Origin: Phoronis australis
Lineage: Eukaryota; Phoronida; Phoronidae
Length of the DNA: 64,000 nucleotides
Direction of reading: 5' to 3'
Assembly (NCBI GenBank): GCA_002633005.1
Contig: NMRA01000090.1
Location: 236,752 to 300,751 of the forward strand
Below the pieces are notes generated by a model, which had not been told where the DNA came from, searched no databases, and was given only the letters and a program-made list of their open reading frames with translations. Position numbers and translations under genes: made by a program. Of the stretch, positions 22,801 to 30,219 are shown one piece after another. Every line of letters begins with the position of its first letter. Within the stretch, counting starts at the first letter, position 1.

Positions 22801-25800
22801 GAAATCAAAATTCTGTATGCTTCATCTCGTGTTTTTCACAGGTTTATTGAATATGGCGAGTACAAAGGCAACCTGTATGGGACTAGCCTTGGTGCCATCA
22901 AAGAAATACTCCAATCAGGTCAGGTGTGTGTTTTAACACCCCATCCGCAGGTGAGCAAGAGTCATAAGCTGGGTTTCACATGGGCAGCGCACCATAGGGG
23001 GATGGGGGGCTATAGCCCCCTTTTTTCAGTGCTGCGCTACCCATGAAGTTACGACAATCTATTCTTTGACTGTGTTCACAGGTGGTCTGTAATAAGCCTT
23101 GTAGATAATTTCCCGTTCAGTGACTTTACCAGAGGTAGAGGGTGTGACCATGTAATAACATCTAGCTTCTTTGTTAACTGCCAAGCACGGTCTTTGTCTG
23201 GTATGACAACAGGCAGGCCAATTATCTACCAGGCTTATAACCGACCATGTGTGAACACAGTGAAACCCAGAGCGAATAAGTATTACTTGATCAGTTTTGC
23301 CTTAAGATTTTATGACATGAATTTTCAGGGACCTGGAAGCAGCAGGAAACATGTGTCCTTCTTGAAAAACATCCTGGACTGCTTAGCTCGATTTCAGTCA
23401 ACGGTTGATTGTGTATGAGATATAATAGCAGATTATACCACAATATAAGCGTCGAATGGAAAATACAGCCATGTAATATCCCATTTAGTTATCTCACTAG
23501 TGAGGTAACATTTTGGCGGGAAACCGAGGCCGGTTTCGAACCCAGGCCTCAAGAGTTTCGAGTCGCTAACTTTACCACTACACCACTCAGCGGCTGACGT
23601 CATCGAAGGTGAAAATAGAATACTTAAATGAGCACGCGCAACAATTGCATGTTCAGCAAAGGGCATTGTACCGACATTTATACGCTATGAAAAATAATAC
23701 GCATAATTTCCATGAAAAAGATATTTTAATTCAGTGAAATTTTTCTCTCGTGTTCTGTCATTTGTAAATCACCGATCTCCAATTTGAATGCAAGTTATCG
23801 TGTCGTCAGGATGCTTTGACTTGAGCATTATACTCAGTTACTAGTGGTAACCTACTTTAGCAGACGATATTTTCCCGGTCGAAGCTTAGCGTGATAAAAT
23901 GTGTAGTAAGCTATAACAGTTGCTAAACCTTTATTTAGAGATTCACTTTATATCTATTTTGTTTAAATTTTCAATTGGTTTTGAGTAAAAGCATTATTTG
24001 ACAAAAATAGCTCGGCTTTTCTTAAAAGGTCACGCCCTCCAACCCCGGGCCTCTGATATAAAAAGTAGTAATAATAAAAGCTAAGGCAAATCGAGAAAGG
24101 TAGATCGATTCATTGCAATATTTCTCGTTCAGTATGTGGTATAGATGTAGATTGTTACACGTTCTCAGTCATTATCCCCCCTTATCTAGAGCCCTCGTGG
24201 ACTTTGTAGAATCATCACCGTTGGGGCTAACAATCCCTCAGGTGATAATTCTCCAAAATCCACTCGGGCTGTAGATAACGGGGGATAACGACTTTGCCAT
24301 GTAATAATATATATTTACCCCTCTGTTTCAGTCAACGGTTGTCTGTTTGAAACATGGCTATGCATCGTAACCCTTACTGTTTCTGTCATCATTGAACAGT
24401 ATGCGAGACAATGCTAACTATGTTTTTACTCCCTCTGCTTTAGTCGCTCAAACATCTGCGTACTGGTGAGCTGAAGCCGTATGTGATCTTCATCAAACCA
24501 CCCGTGATAGAAAGACTTCGTGCAACCCGACTGGCCAATAATGCAAAGTCAACGTTTGACGAGAGATGCTCAAGACCGTTTACAGTATGGCTCATTTGTG
24601 TTACTGAATTTTACTCACTTGAAAAATCAATGCAATGATGAGCAGTGAGGGTTCCTTAGTTTAATGTTAACTCTGGTCTGGGACAAAATTTGAAATATTT
24701 GCACTTTTTGCTTTGAGAGCAGGGCATGTTTCCTTTGTTCTGGATCGGCAAAGTTTTAGCTTCTATTTAACTGTCATCATTAGGAATTCAGGTCGTTTCA
24801 CAATACCTTGTACTTGGTTAATAGATTTGTACAAGAACTGCTGTCATCAAGAGGACTGTTAATCACAAAATCTTATCAGCTATTGTGTGCAGTAGAACAA
24901 TTATAGCAATAGCGATTGCTTCAAAGCAATAAAACAAAATAAATTGATTTCTCACATGACCTGGAATGTGTTACGACACGACTGGTTAATAACACCGAGT
25001 GTTACGAAATTTTTTTTCATATTTCATGGGCGAATCACAAAGTAATGCAGAGTAGAAATCCATGCGCCTTACATTTTACTTGCATGCAAAACACTAAAAT
25101 GACCAAACCCACGTCAACCAAACTATGCCGGAATTCTGAGAAGGTTGCAAGGTTATGAGTGACAAATCGGCTGTCCCAACTGTACTTACTCCGTGTCAGA
25201 AGGACATGCAACGAACTTCTTAAATGGACCAATCTTTGGCAGAGAATTCCACATCCATGTTCATTCAAATGAAGACAAGCCCCAACTGAATAAATGCAGA
25301 GAGACTGTCTTGATGTGCTGTCTCTTAGTGCTCATGTGCGGGGAAGCCTTGCTGACTGTTATTTAGAAACAGTTTTTAAGTGTTAACATAACAACTTCAA
25401 AGACTACCGGGTATTTATTAGATTCTAACTTGAATGTTTGCCACAATAGCTGAATGTAATTTACAATAATATTCTTAAGCTTAAAATAAAACTATTGACA
25501 AAAAGTAACTGAATTACTTTACATTGCACAAGCGTGTTTTTACAAAAAGTTGCGTGGTGGTTGAAAGTTTTAGACACGTCGATTTTTTCAAGAGGTTTGG
25601 CCCATGTCATGAACCTGAAACTGGTGTAGGATTCTCTATTTATATCATGGGCTTAAACTGGTCATTTTTAGAACTGTACGACTTCCGAAATTGACTTTCT
25701 CTTAATAAGCAGTAAAGTCATTTTTACCCATGTAGCACTGGAATTTGCTTACTTGAGCACCATTGTGAGATGTGAGAGACGGGCAAATATTTGACTCCGT

Positions 25801-27906
25801 TTTTCTGTATTTTGTTACTTCAATTGGATGTCTCAAAAACTCATTCTTTTAGGTTTTGATTGTTCATAAAAAATGTGTTTTATTAAATCTTAAAATTTTC
25901 ATAAATGAAATAGGCCTCTGGCATATGCCTATGTAGAAATCCTATCAATACTTATTTTCTTACACCTCGCTTTAATAGGATAAAATCTCAGTCACCAATT
26001 TTGGTCAAAATTTATTTCCAAAATTGCCTTTTTTATTTTTTGAATCTACATTCTTCTGAATGCCCATGCCCATGATATTTCCAAAGCATTGTCTAGCAGC
26101 CGTAGTACAAAACGTGAACATGGAAAATCATTTAATGTAGGAGCTTCAAATGTTTTATGGAAAATGATAATATACATGAGGAACCCTGGAGTCCAGGTAA
26201 AACGTGACTGTAGGATGATGATCGCGGAGGGTTGGAGTCTCCTAATGCTAACAGCGTAACCTACTGAATTCACCAGCTGCTTAGGCTCCTTGGTGACATA
26301 TGTAATCCTTTATCAAGTCTCATTATATCATAAAACTATAGGTGCCTGTTGACTTTTGACAGCCCAGTCAGATGGCTTTCTATGTGTTGCCAGGGAATGG
26401 TATAATTGAAACTTGCGCTTCAGTTCACAAATTTACTTGACAATGGGTTTTGACTTGAATTTTTGCCTGTACTATGTCCAACATGAAACTTTCACATGTA
26501 CCATAGGCATATTGTATCCTAAATTTTACCATAACGTTGCAGTTTTGAGCATTGACAAACCTAATTTAAAATCAGCTGGCACCGCAAAGCGTATGGGACA
26601 TGTTTCCACAATCCGACATAACACATCTAGTTTCTAATTTAGCAATGTTTTTAACCCTATCTTTTCGGTTAAGAAGTCAAAATATATTTTAGAACTACTA
26701 TTTTTCTGAAGGCGACACAACTTTACTTGAGATTTGACCAAAACACATTACAATATAGCATAATTAATGGTAAGTTTGTAACCCATTATCTAACTAAATA
26801 AACATTAGAAACTCTGGCCCTTTTCATGACCCCTTTTACTTTGCCAATAGGTTTCTACAAGAGACATTGTCATCAAGAAACCTGTTTATCAGGAATGCCC
26901 ATCTGAGGTCATTTTGTTGGTAGCAAAGCACATGACATACTCTGTTACGCACCCGACTGACTGGTCTGCTAGTGGGAATACAGCCTTGTCATTATAAGTG
27001 TGGCAGTGGCAAACCAATGTTTACATAGTCTAGCTCTCTTATTGTCTGTTTTCATCTGATAAAATCAGGTAATCCAGCAATTGTGTTGTAAACAGTGCGC
27101 CTGACTTGATAACGAATATTTAAAATTACTATTTTGCAAACGAGTTTCAACAAACGTTGTGAAGCAGATGTGTTTTTTGTGAAAAAAATTTCACCAAAAA
27201 AACTTCGAATGAGGAGAAACGGTTGACTTTCAGAGAAATTAGACTCAACATTCACCTGTTAGGTAGTTCCATTTGATTTTAGTAACAGTCTTTAGTGGTA
27301 CGTAATTGGCCCGCAAGTTGTTTAACAAGATAGTAGGCTGCGAGAAACTTAACAATGAAGTAGATTGATATCTGGGTATGGCCTCATTTGGAAACTGCTG
27401 TCATCTTGGAACTAAATGAGAGGTTTTTTTAATAGTTAGAAGTGATGTTGGTCAACAGCTTACTAGAAATAATAGCAACAACTTTTGAAGAGAGTGAAAA
27501 CTGTTTCTCGGAAAGCAGTGCAAACAGCAGCCGCTACGACTTATCAAAGTAACATTACGCTTAGAACAAATACTGGCTGACCTTCTCACTGAAGACTTCA
27601 TTCAGGCTTCCTGCTTTTATTCTTGGTCTCGTCAAAAACCAGTATTTGTTTATGTACATAATGTGAGTGCTTGACTAACACACCATGAGTGGTTATGGAT
27701 GTTTTCATTTTGTTTTTGCATTCCTTCAGGAGAACGAACTTAACGACATGGTCCTGAATACCACCAAGATTGATGCAAACTTCGGCCATCTGTTTGATAA
27801 GACATTAGTGAATGATGACCTGAATGCAACCTTTCACGAACTGTGTGCGACAGTGAGAAAGTTGGAGTGTGAGCCGCAGTGGATCCCTGTGTCGTGGATA
27901 AAATAG
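1799..27906 (+). CDS. MPP7: MAGUK p55 scaffold protein, MPP7-like (5'-partial multi-exon gene)
   Basis: This is the 3' part of a membrane-associated guanylate kinase gene. Family members are cytoplasmic scaffolds at cell junctions that bind polarity and adhesion proteins; the GUK-like domain binds peptides rather than phosphorylating GMP. Exons seen in order: PDZ second half (1799, 4152), SH3 (7836), linker/HOOK (9135, 9755), GUK (13784 or 14637, 16481, 18345, 22842, 24444, 27730). Joined with one copy of the duplicated exon they give 382 codons and a stop, with every intron phase compatible. MPP7 is favoured over MPP3/MPP4 by '[15 protein letters not shown]' in GUK, 'GHLFDK..VNDDL' near the end and the terminal 'WIPVSWIK', recalled from the family. 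The ATP-loop reads [10 protein letters not shown], lacking the Lys of active kinases, as is usual in MAGUKs. L27 domains and the PDZ N-terminal half are not found; the gene starts before the window or an exon is missing. Confidence 0.9.
1885..4151. other. Intron: AT-rich and repeat-bearing
   Basis: Roughly 2180-2510 is a degenerate low-complexity array of the motif AAAACTTAAGTTTTT and its variants. 3484-3548 carries one copy of dispersed repeat family C. Several short open frames lie here, but none shows family similarity or splice context. Confidence 0.5.
3484..3548 (+). repeat. Dispersed repeat family C, copy 1
   Basis: This shares a core of the form CCATTTTCGGATGGATTCGA, then a CGCCATCTAGTGGCCATTTT-like block, with copies at 13518, 42556 and 49912. 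This copy is diverged (CACCACCTGATGGCCATTTG). No coding capacity is apparent. Confidence 0.5.
4152..4226 (+). CDS. MPP7: MPP7-like exon: end of PDZ and PDZ-SH3 linker
   Basis: This is a 75-nt exon, phase 0 to 0, after GTAG and before GTGAGA. It starts [15 protein letters not shown], the last PDZ strand (compare the GSITLKII-type end in vertebrate p55 proteins), followed by a short charged linker ending KGLKEGK that leads into SH3. Confidence 0.88.
5688..6073 (+). repeat. 42-bp minisatellite, about nine units
   Basis: The unit is GACATGCCAACTCTTGAGCC followed by TGCTCTTGAAACGACTCGCT and GT. Units alternate between ...ACGACTCGC and ...ATGACTTGC forms, giving an 84-bp higher-order period. Later ACGACT units change to CTTAAAACGACTTGC. 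Because 42 is a multiple of three and the unit lacks stops in several frames, long 14-residue-repeat open frames appear on both strands. The array lies inside an intron, so coding is unlikely. Confidence 0.95.
6471..6887. mobile_element. MITE with ~60-bp inverted ends and TTAA flanks
   Basis: The left end GTGCCATTTACAGTACAAAA and the reverse complement of the right end (AGTCCCGTTCAGACATCAAC) align. The match continues into a shared CTGACACAGA block and further diverged sequence. TTAA lies immediately outside both ends (6467-6470 and 6888-6891), consistent with a TTAA target duplication. No coding frame is seen. Confidence 0.65.
7836..8032 (+). CDS. MPP7: MPP7-like exon: complete SH3 domain
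   Basis: This 197-nt exon enters in phase 0 after CTGCAG and leaves in phase 2 before GTAGTT. It reads [15 protein letters not shown], then [19 protein letters not shown], then NWWQARMEG and [14 protein letters not shown]. These are the p55 SH3 landmarks: the Y-D-P start, the I-P-C-x-E-A-G-L insertion of the MPP group, the DVL diverging turn, the WWQA strand and the GLxPS-type end. It is the strongest single domain match in the window. Confidence 0.97.
8033..9134. other. Intron with GATG-rich simple sequence
   Basis: 8215-8375 is an impure GAT/GGT microsatellite (TGATGATGGTGGTG type). No exon signal is seen in the rest. Confidence 0.6.
8215..8375 (+). repeat. Impure GATG/GGTG simple-sequence tract
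   Basis: Runs of TGATGG, TGGTGG and GATGATG dominate with few interruptions. The His/Ile-rich frames on the minus strand here come only from this composition. Confidence 0.85.
9135..9173 (+). CDS. MPP7: MPP7-like exon: start of HOOK linker (N-containing)
   Basis: A 39-nt exon after TTTAG and before GTAGTC would complete the Arg left by the SH3 exon and read REAARxEEQYRK, a charged stretch fitting the linker after SH3. The unknown base at 9151 lies in this exon. It enters and leaves in phase 2. The next exon then has to begin at 9755 rather than at the stronger-looking acceptor at 9742; other splicing is possible. Confidence 0.6.
9755..9819 (+). CDS. MPP7: MPP7-like exon: basic HOOK linker
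   Basis: The exon reads [21 protein letters not shown] before donor GTAGAA and exits in phase 1. The basic KKPKKAKK run followed by IMY resembles the RKDKKTNKSMY-type segment of MPP7, recalled from the family. The AG at 9753-9754 preserves the frame from the preceding exon. The alternative AG ending at 9741 adds 13 nt and shifts frame unless a different upstream exon is used. Confidence 0.75.
10221..11166. mobile_element. hAT-like non-autonomous element, copy truncated by the gap
   Basis: It begins CAGTGGCGGATCTAGG directly after ATGGTATA, as in the complete copy at 11759. Its right end runs into the assembly gap. It contains the tRNA-like segment at 10461-10533. Confidence 0.7.
10461..10533 (-). 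repeat. tRNA-derived SINE-like head inside the hAT-like element, copy 1
   Basis: The reverse complement shows an A-box-like TGGTGCAGTGGTAATGCA and, about 35 bases on, a B-box-like GAGTTCGAGTCTG. Spacing and order are those of a tRNA. The arms do not form a clean cloverleaf, so a SINE head or tRNA pseudogene is more likely than a working tRNA. Confidence 0.6.
11167..11394. other. Assembly gap (228 N)
   Basis: A run of N flanked by the two copies of a ~1.3-kb duplication. Content is unknown. Confidence 1.
11759..12703. mobile_element. hAT-like non-autonomous element with 8-bp target duplication
   Basis: The left end CAGTGGCGGATCTAGG and the right end CCTAAATCCGCCT are imperfect inverted repeats. 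Outside them is an exact 8-bp direct repeat, ATGGTATA (11751-11758 and 12704-12711), the length typical of hAT insertions. No transposase frame is present. A tRNA-like segment lies at 12001-12072. Confidence 0.75.
12001..12072 (-). repeat. tRNA-derived SINE-like head, copy 2
   Basis: Same sequence as 10461-10533 with a few changes. A-box-like and B-box-like motifs are visible on the minus strand. Confidence 0.6.
13518..13580 (+). repeat. Dispersed repeat family C, copy 2
   Basis: It reads GACGCCTTTCCATATTCGGT, then TGAATTTGTTGTATTCTACG and CCATCTAGTGACCATTTTCA. It aligns with 3484, 42556 and 49912. Confidence 0.6.
13595..14236 (+). repeat. Duplicated segment carrying a GUK exon, left copy
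   Basis: About 640 bp almost identical to 14445-15087, including the 87-nt exon and both flanking intron parts. A single N at 14233 lies at its right edge, which raises the possibility of an assembly join. Confidence 0.92.
13784..13870 (+). CDS. MPP7: MPP7-like exon: entry to GUK domain, copy 1
   Basis: This 87-nt exon enters and leaves in phase 1 (TTTCAG before, GTATGT after). It reads [17 protein letters not shown], then [10 protein letters not shown]: the TYEEV motif and the hydrophobic strand that leads into the nucleotide-loop Gly. It is identical in sequence to 14637-14723. Including both would insert 29 residues in frame. Confidence 0.93.
14445..15087 (+). repeat. Duplicated segment carrying a GUK exon, right copy
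   Basis: Second copy of 13595-14236, offset by about 850 bp, with only scattered substitutions and a small insertion (GATGACTATAG versus GATTATAG). Confidence 0.92.
14637..14723 (+). CDS. MPP7: MPP7-like exon: entry to GUK domain, copy 2
   Basis: Identical to 13784-13870, with an equivalent acceptor and donor. The identity implies a very recent duplication, gene conversion or an assembly duplicate. The symmetric phase makes mutually exclusive use possible. Confidence 0.93.
15425..15505 (+). pseudogene. Decayed exon-like copy of the GUK entry exon (third)
   Basis: After TTTAG and two bases there are 26 open codons ending [14 protein letters not shown]. This resembles the [14 protein letters not shown] end of the functional exon, and a GTATGTTA motif follows shortly after, as in the real copies. 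The base after the last G is A instead of G, so the original donor is lost; using the GTATGT at 15512 would break the P-loop. Similarity outside the last 15 residues is weak. Confidence 0.3.
15835..15927 (+). CDS. Candidate divergent alternative GUK entry exon (fourth)
   Basis: A 93-nt segment lies between TTTACAG and GTATGTTAAT, entering and leaving in phase 1 like the 87-nt exon. It is open throughout and ends CGLRPLLII. Spliced to 16481 it would read [14 protein letters not shown], close to the usual RPxVxxGPxGVGR motif of the family. Its N-terminal part is unusually hydrophobic and lacks TYEEV. It could be a diverged alternative exon, a dead copy or chance. Confidence 0.3.
16481..16561 (+). 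CDS. MPP7: MPP7-like exon: GUK nucleotide-loop region
   Basis: An 81-nt exon, phase 1 to 1, between TTGTAG and GTAAGT. It reads [17 protein letters not shown], then SEHYRATIP. The loop has Arg-Asn where active guanylate kinases have Lys-Ser/Thr, so catalysis is not expected. The exon ends one base into the His of the HTxR motif. Confidence 0.95.
16921..17900. mobile_element. DNA element with ~100-bp imperfect inverted ends
   Basis: 16921-17015 pairs with 17791-17900 in inverted orientation: GGACTCACAAGACATGATCC against the complement of GGATCGTGTTTCGTGAGTC, then CCCAAATACA, ACATTCATGAA and GTTAACGGACC blocks. The interior has no transposase. It holds a hairpin (17063-17156) and a ~47-bp direct duplication around 17310-17405 (both with TTTTTTTAATGCGCATCAAC). 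Confidence 0.6.
17063..17156. repeat. Nested hairpin inside the 16921-17900 element
   Basis: CCTGGGTCAGCCTCGTCCCC begins the left arm (17063-17093). The right arm (17124-17156) ends GACGAGGTTGCTTCCCAGG. The arms are about 31 bp with few mismatches around a 30-base loop. It may be a smaller MITE inserted in the larger one. Confidence 0.75.
18345..18438 (+). CDS. MPP7: MPP7-like exon: GUK core (HTSRP...YHFVSR)
   Basis: A 94-nt exon between CCAG and GTACAT, phase 1 in and phase 2 out. With the base from the previous exon it reads [20 protein letters not shown], then [11 protein letters not shown], matching the HTTRxxxxxExxGxxYxFxS signature of GUK domains. Confidence 0.95.
18477..18964 (+). mobile_element. 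MITE family A, copy 2
   Basis: About 490 bp homologous in inverted orientation to 1033-1482. It starts GGCCTTTTCATACTGACTTA, and the reverse complement of its end is GGGCGTTTCATACTAACGTC. It inserted close downstream of the 18345-18438 exon. There is no coding capacity. Confidence 0.7.
19209..19445 (+). repeat. 17-bp minisatellite
   Basis: About 14 copies of CAGCTCCACAGATTACA with few substitutions (TAGATT, GCATTA, GGTTGC variants) and one N at 19319. It is open in more than one frame because stops are absent from the unit. Confidence 0.95.
20695..20800 (+). repeat. Dispersed repeat family D, copy 1
   Basis: GGCAAACCAATGTTGACATA, then AGCTCTCG...CATCTGA...GTAATCCAGCAATTATGTTG. It matches 27005-27105 with scattered differences. 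Confidence 0.6.
22842..22950 (+). CDS. MPP7: MPP7-like exon: GUK, FIEYGEY...LYGTS
   Basis: A 109-nt exon after TTTCACAG and before GTGAGC, phase 2 in and phase 0 out. It reads [20 protein letters not shown], then [16 protein letters not shown]. The EYGEY and LYGTS motifs are GUK hallmarks. The xxVCVLxxxPQ strand matches the CLLDVQP-type segment of MPP proteins. Confidence 0.95.
23050..23290 (+). mobile_element. Repeat family B, copy 1, with inverted ends
   Basis: 23050-23112 (CGACAATCTATTCTTTGACT...) is the reverse complement of the block ATTATCTACCAGGCTTATAA...GTGAACACAGT (23220-23285). The central and right portions recur at 28110-28290 and 31400-31590. It looks like a non-autonomous element with long terminal inverted repeats. 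Confidence 0.6.
23522..23594 (-). repeat. tRNA-like SINE head, second type
   Basis: The reverse complement has TGGTGTAGTGGTAAAGTTAG (A-box-like) and GGGTTCGAAACC (B box), 35-40 bases apart. It differs in sequence from the copies at 10461/12001, so it is a distinct SINE family or tRNA pseudogene. No intact cloverleaf is obvious. Confidence 0.55.
24168..24292. mobile_element. Short foldback MITE (52-bp arms)
   Basis: 24168-24219 and 24241-24292 are imperfect inverted repeats: GTCATTATCCCCCCTTATCT against GTCGTTATCCCCCGTTATCT (reverse complement of the right end), continuing through AGCCC..GTGGA and AATCATCACC. The loop is about 21 nt. A transcript would form a long hairpin. It lies about 150 bp upstream of the 24444 exon. 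Confidence 0.85.
24444..24584 (+). CDS. MPP7: MPP7-like exon: GUK, LKHLRT...IFIKPP
   Basis: A 141-nt exon, phase 0 to 0, between TTTAG and GTATGG. It reads [20 protein letters not shown], then [16 protein letters not shown], then [11 protein letters not shown]. The IFIKPPxIERLRxTR run is especially MPP7-like, and the RPFT end corresponds to the K/APFxEE segment of that family. Confidence 0.95.
24585..27729. other. Last intron of the MAGUK gene
   Basis: 3.1 kb of AT-rich sequence. A repeat near 24790-24860 (TAGATTTGTACAAGAACTGC...) resembles 26840-26890, and repeat family D copy 2 is at 27005-27105. No further exon or RNA gene is recognised. Confidence 0.55.
27005..27105 (+). repeat. Dispersed repeat family D, copy 2
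   Basis: Counterpart of 20695-20800 (GGCAAACCAATGTTTACATA...GTAATCCAGCAATTGTGTTG). Confidence 0.6.
27730..27906 (+). CDS. MPP7: MPP7-like terminal exon: end of GUK and stop
   Basis: After CTTCAG the exon is phase 0 and reads [20 protein letters not shown], then [18 protein letters not shown], and ends [12 protein letters not shown] with stop TAG. The FGHLFDK, VNDDL and WxPVSW motifs are the C-terminal signature of MPP proteins. No AATAAA is close downstream; the nearest ones seen are at 30226 and about 30665, so the 3' end is uncertain. Confidence 0.95.
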   Translation, partial: ENELNDMVLNTTKIDANFGHLFDKTLVNDDLNATFHELCATVRKLECEPQWIPVSWIK

Positions 27907-28109
27907 TGATAGTTGTTGTCTGCTCAGTTGAAAGTGAACTGCGGTAGGAAGCTGTGTCGTGGAATGAACACCAGGATTGGGAAGCACCATTTAATCAATA
28001 CAGCCACTCTTAGTTGATTCAACTGTGTTGCAAGGTGACTATGTAGTCGTCAACATTAGAAAATGAAAACACACATCCGGATCAAGGCCATACTGCATGA
28101 CGGCGTTTT

Positions 28110-28290
28110 CCTGTTCAGTGACCAGACGTTGAGGGTTGTGAGCGTGTGATAACATCTAGCTTCTTTGTTAACTGCCAAGCACAGTCTTTTGTCTGGTATG
28201 ATAACAGGCAGGCCAATTATCTACCATACTTATTACAGACCATGTGTGAACAGTCAAACCACAGCGTTCGGAAAGAATAGATTGTCGTAA
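28110..28290 (+). repeat. Repeat family B, copy 2
   Basis: TAACATCTAGCTTCTTTGTT, AACTGCCAAGCACAGTCTTT and GGCAGGCCAATTATCTACCA blocks match 23155-23285. The left inverted end seen in copy 1 is absent. Confidence 0.7.
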
Positions 28291-29124
28291 GTTCGGTTGT
28301 AGTTGGGTGATTTTGGCGATTCAAAAACTAAACATGATCAGCATTTGACGAGGAATTCAGAAATGCTATTGGCTTATGTTCAAATTTGTTATAACTTACC
28401 TTTGTTTTTAACGACACAGCCCAGTCAGGCTAGATACGATCTTATTGGATATTGGAGCAGTTATCGAAAAAAGTGAAGTGCCCCTCCAACCATCAATGCC
28501 AGAATGGAGTTAATCTGTCGTGTAAGATATTGGCCACACTGGTGATCTTCCCAACTTTTTGTTGGGCTATAGAATCGAACAAGTTTGGAGCAACGGGAAA
28601 ATGCGGTAATGGCAAGAGACAAATGTTTTCCAAATACACACCAACATTGTTTTTTTTAGTCAGTGTTATGCTCGTGAAATGGGGCTAAGGAAAGCGCAAA
28701 AATGTAGATAACGTCAATTTTCTGCATTTCAAATACTGGGACATCAAATCCAGTGGTGAGACACAGATAAAGCTTCAAAAAGAGGGATATTTGCTTCAAA
28801 AAGCAGGACAGTTGCGTCAAGATTGGGACTGTTGGCAACTGTTGAAAGTTTATAAAAAACTCCCTGCCTCGAAAGTTTAACAGAGACATTCGCAAACAAG
28901 GCTTTAAAAAGCAGCTATGGAATCCCTTTTGGGATTGTTCAACTCAGAGGGAAAATAATTGGAAAATTGCAAGATGTTACTAATTTTTCAGCTTTCAAGT
29001 ACTGTACTGAGAAGGGACAGTTATAGGACTGCTTTGGAAATTTCCAGTTAAGTTTTTACATTGAATGTAAGCATAATGCAAAATGACCTTGATGCAGTTA
29101 TTAAGACTTCTAGGATTGTAAAGT

Positions 29125-29410
29125 TGATAGGCTAGAGATCTGTTATATGAAATTAAAAACTTTATTTGTTAGAGATCTGTCTACAGTGGTATTATGGACT
29201 GGAATTGCTAGAGATCTACGCGAGATTATGAATTGGACTGGCTAGAGATCTCCTACCTTAGATTATAAACTGGACTTGCTAAAGATCTTATATGTGCAAT
29301 TATAAACTGGAATGGCTCGAGATCTTCTACATGAGATTATAAACTGGACTGCAGCTAGAGATCTACATGGAGTTATAAAGTGGACTGGCTAGAGATCTAC
29401 ATGGGATTGA
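29125..29410 (+). repeat. Degenerate ~42-bp tandem repeat
   Basis: About seven irregular copies of a GCTAGAGATCTACATGAGAT plus TATAAACTGGACTG unit, varying in spacing. Confidence 0.8.
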
Positions 29411-29545
29411 GATATTCCACATGAGAACAGAACCAAGAAGCCAAGCCTGCACACTACTATATAGTGTCACCTAATTTCGCTAAGGCTCAATGAGGCTGAC
29501 TTATGGATATACATGAATTGGGCTTATATTTTTTTAATGCTTAGT

Positions 29546-30219
29546 ATCAATGTCTGATACATATGCATTTAGAAATTCCAGGTCATCATGTCACACTTCA
29601 GCAATTTTGTCCAGGGGACTTAATCCAAGATCGCTGCCATAGAAACAGTGAAATCTACTTTGTGTGTAATGTAGATTATATGTATGATATGTCCTGTCAC
29701 ATGTTTCAGATATCATTAACACACTGCCGTCTTTGCCAATTCTGTATAATGCTGAGAAACCAAGATAATTGCCACAAATGGCCAAAATATGATCAAAGTT
29801 CCACTTATTGAATGTTCTCCTGTCTTATACTGACACATGTATTGAGACCTTACACAAAGAAAATTCATTTATTACATCTATACAATAACACAAATCCACT
29901 TCATCAATAATATTTGTCAGTGATTGGATCATGAAAACATAAGTTCACAAATTGCACAAGGCATTAGGTATGTATATGGCGATTATCTTGGTTTTTCGTC
30001 ATTATACAGTGTTGGTGAAGGTGGCAGTGGATTGCTGATTCCTGAAAGCACGTGAAAGGACATATACATGTATGTCTCATCTTGTAGCAACCATATGAAC
30101 TAAAGTGGATTCCCTCAATTCTATGGTGGCCACTTTGGATTAAGTCCCCTGGACAAAATTGCTCAAGGGTGACATCATGTCACCTGGCAGTTTCAAAGTA
30201 TATGTATTAGACATCAAAG
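29546..30219. mobile_element. Long foldback element (~240-bp arms)
   Basis: The left arm (about 29546-29788) and right arm (about 29970-30219) are inverted repeats with a ~180-bp spacer. The best block is the exact AATTTTGTCCAGGGGACTTA in the left arm (29606) and its complement in the right (30150). TATAATG, ACCAAGATAAT and CACTGCC blocks pair toward the centre. There is no coding frame. Confidence 0.85.

Larger units (their letters stand above)
18439..22841. other. Intron with MITE, minisatellite and dispersed repeats
   Basis: Holds MITE family A copy 2 starting only 38 bp after the exon, the 17-bp minisatellite at 19209-19445 and a dispersed repeat at 20695-20800 that recurs at 27005-27105. 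22380-22480 has weakly inverted GACCAGTCTAAATTTGGTA / TACCAAAGTTGGTCTAA motifs. No exon is recognised. Confidence 0.6.
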
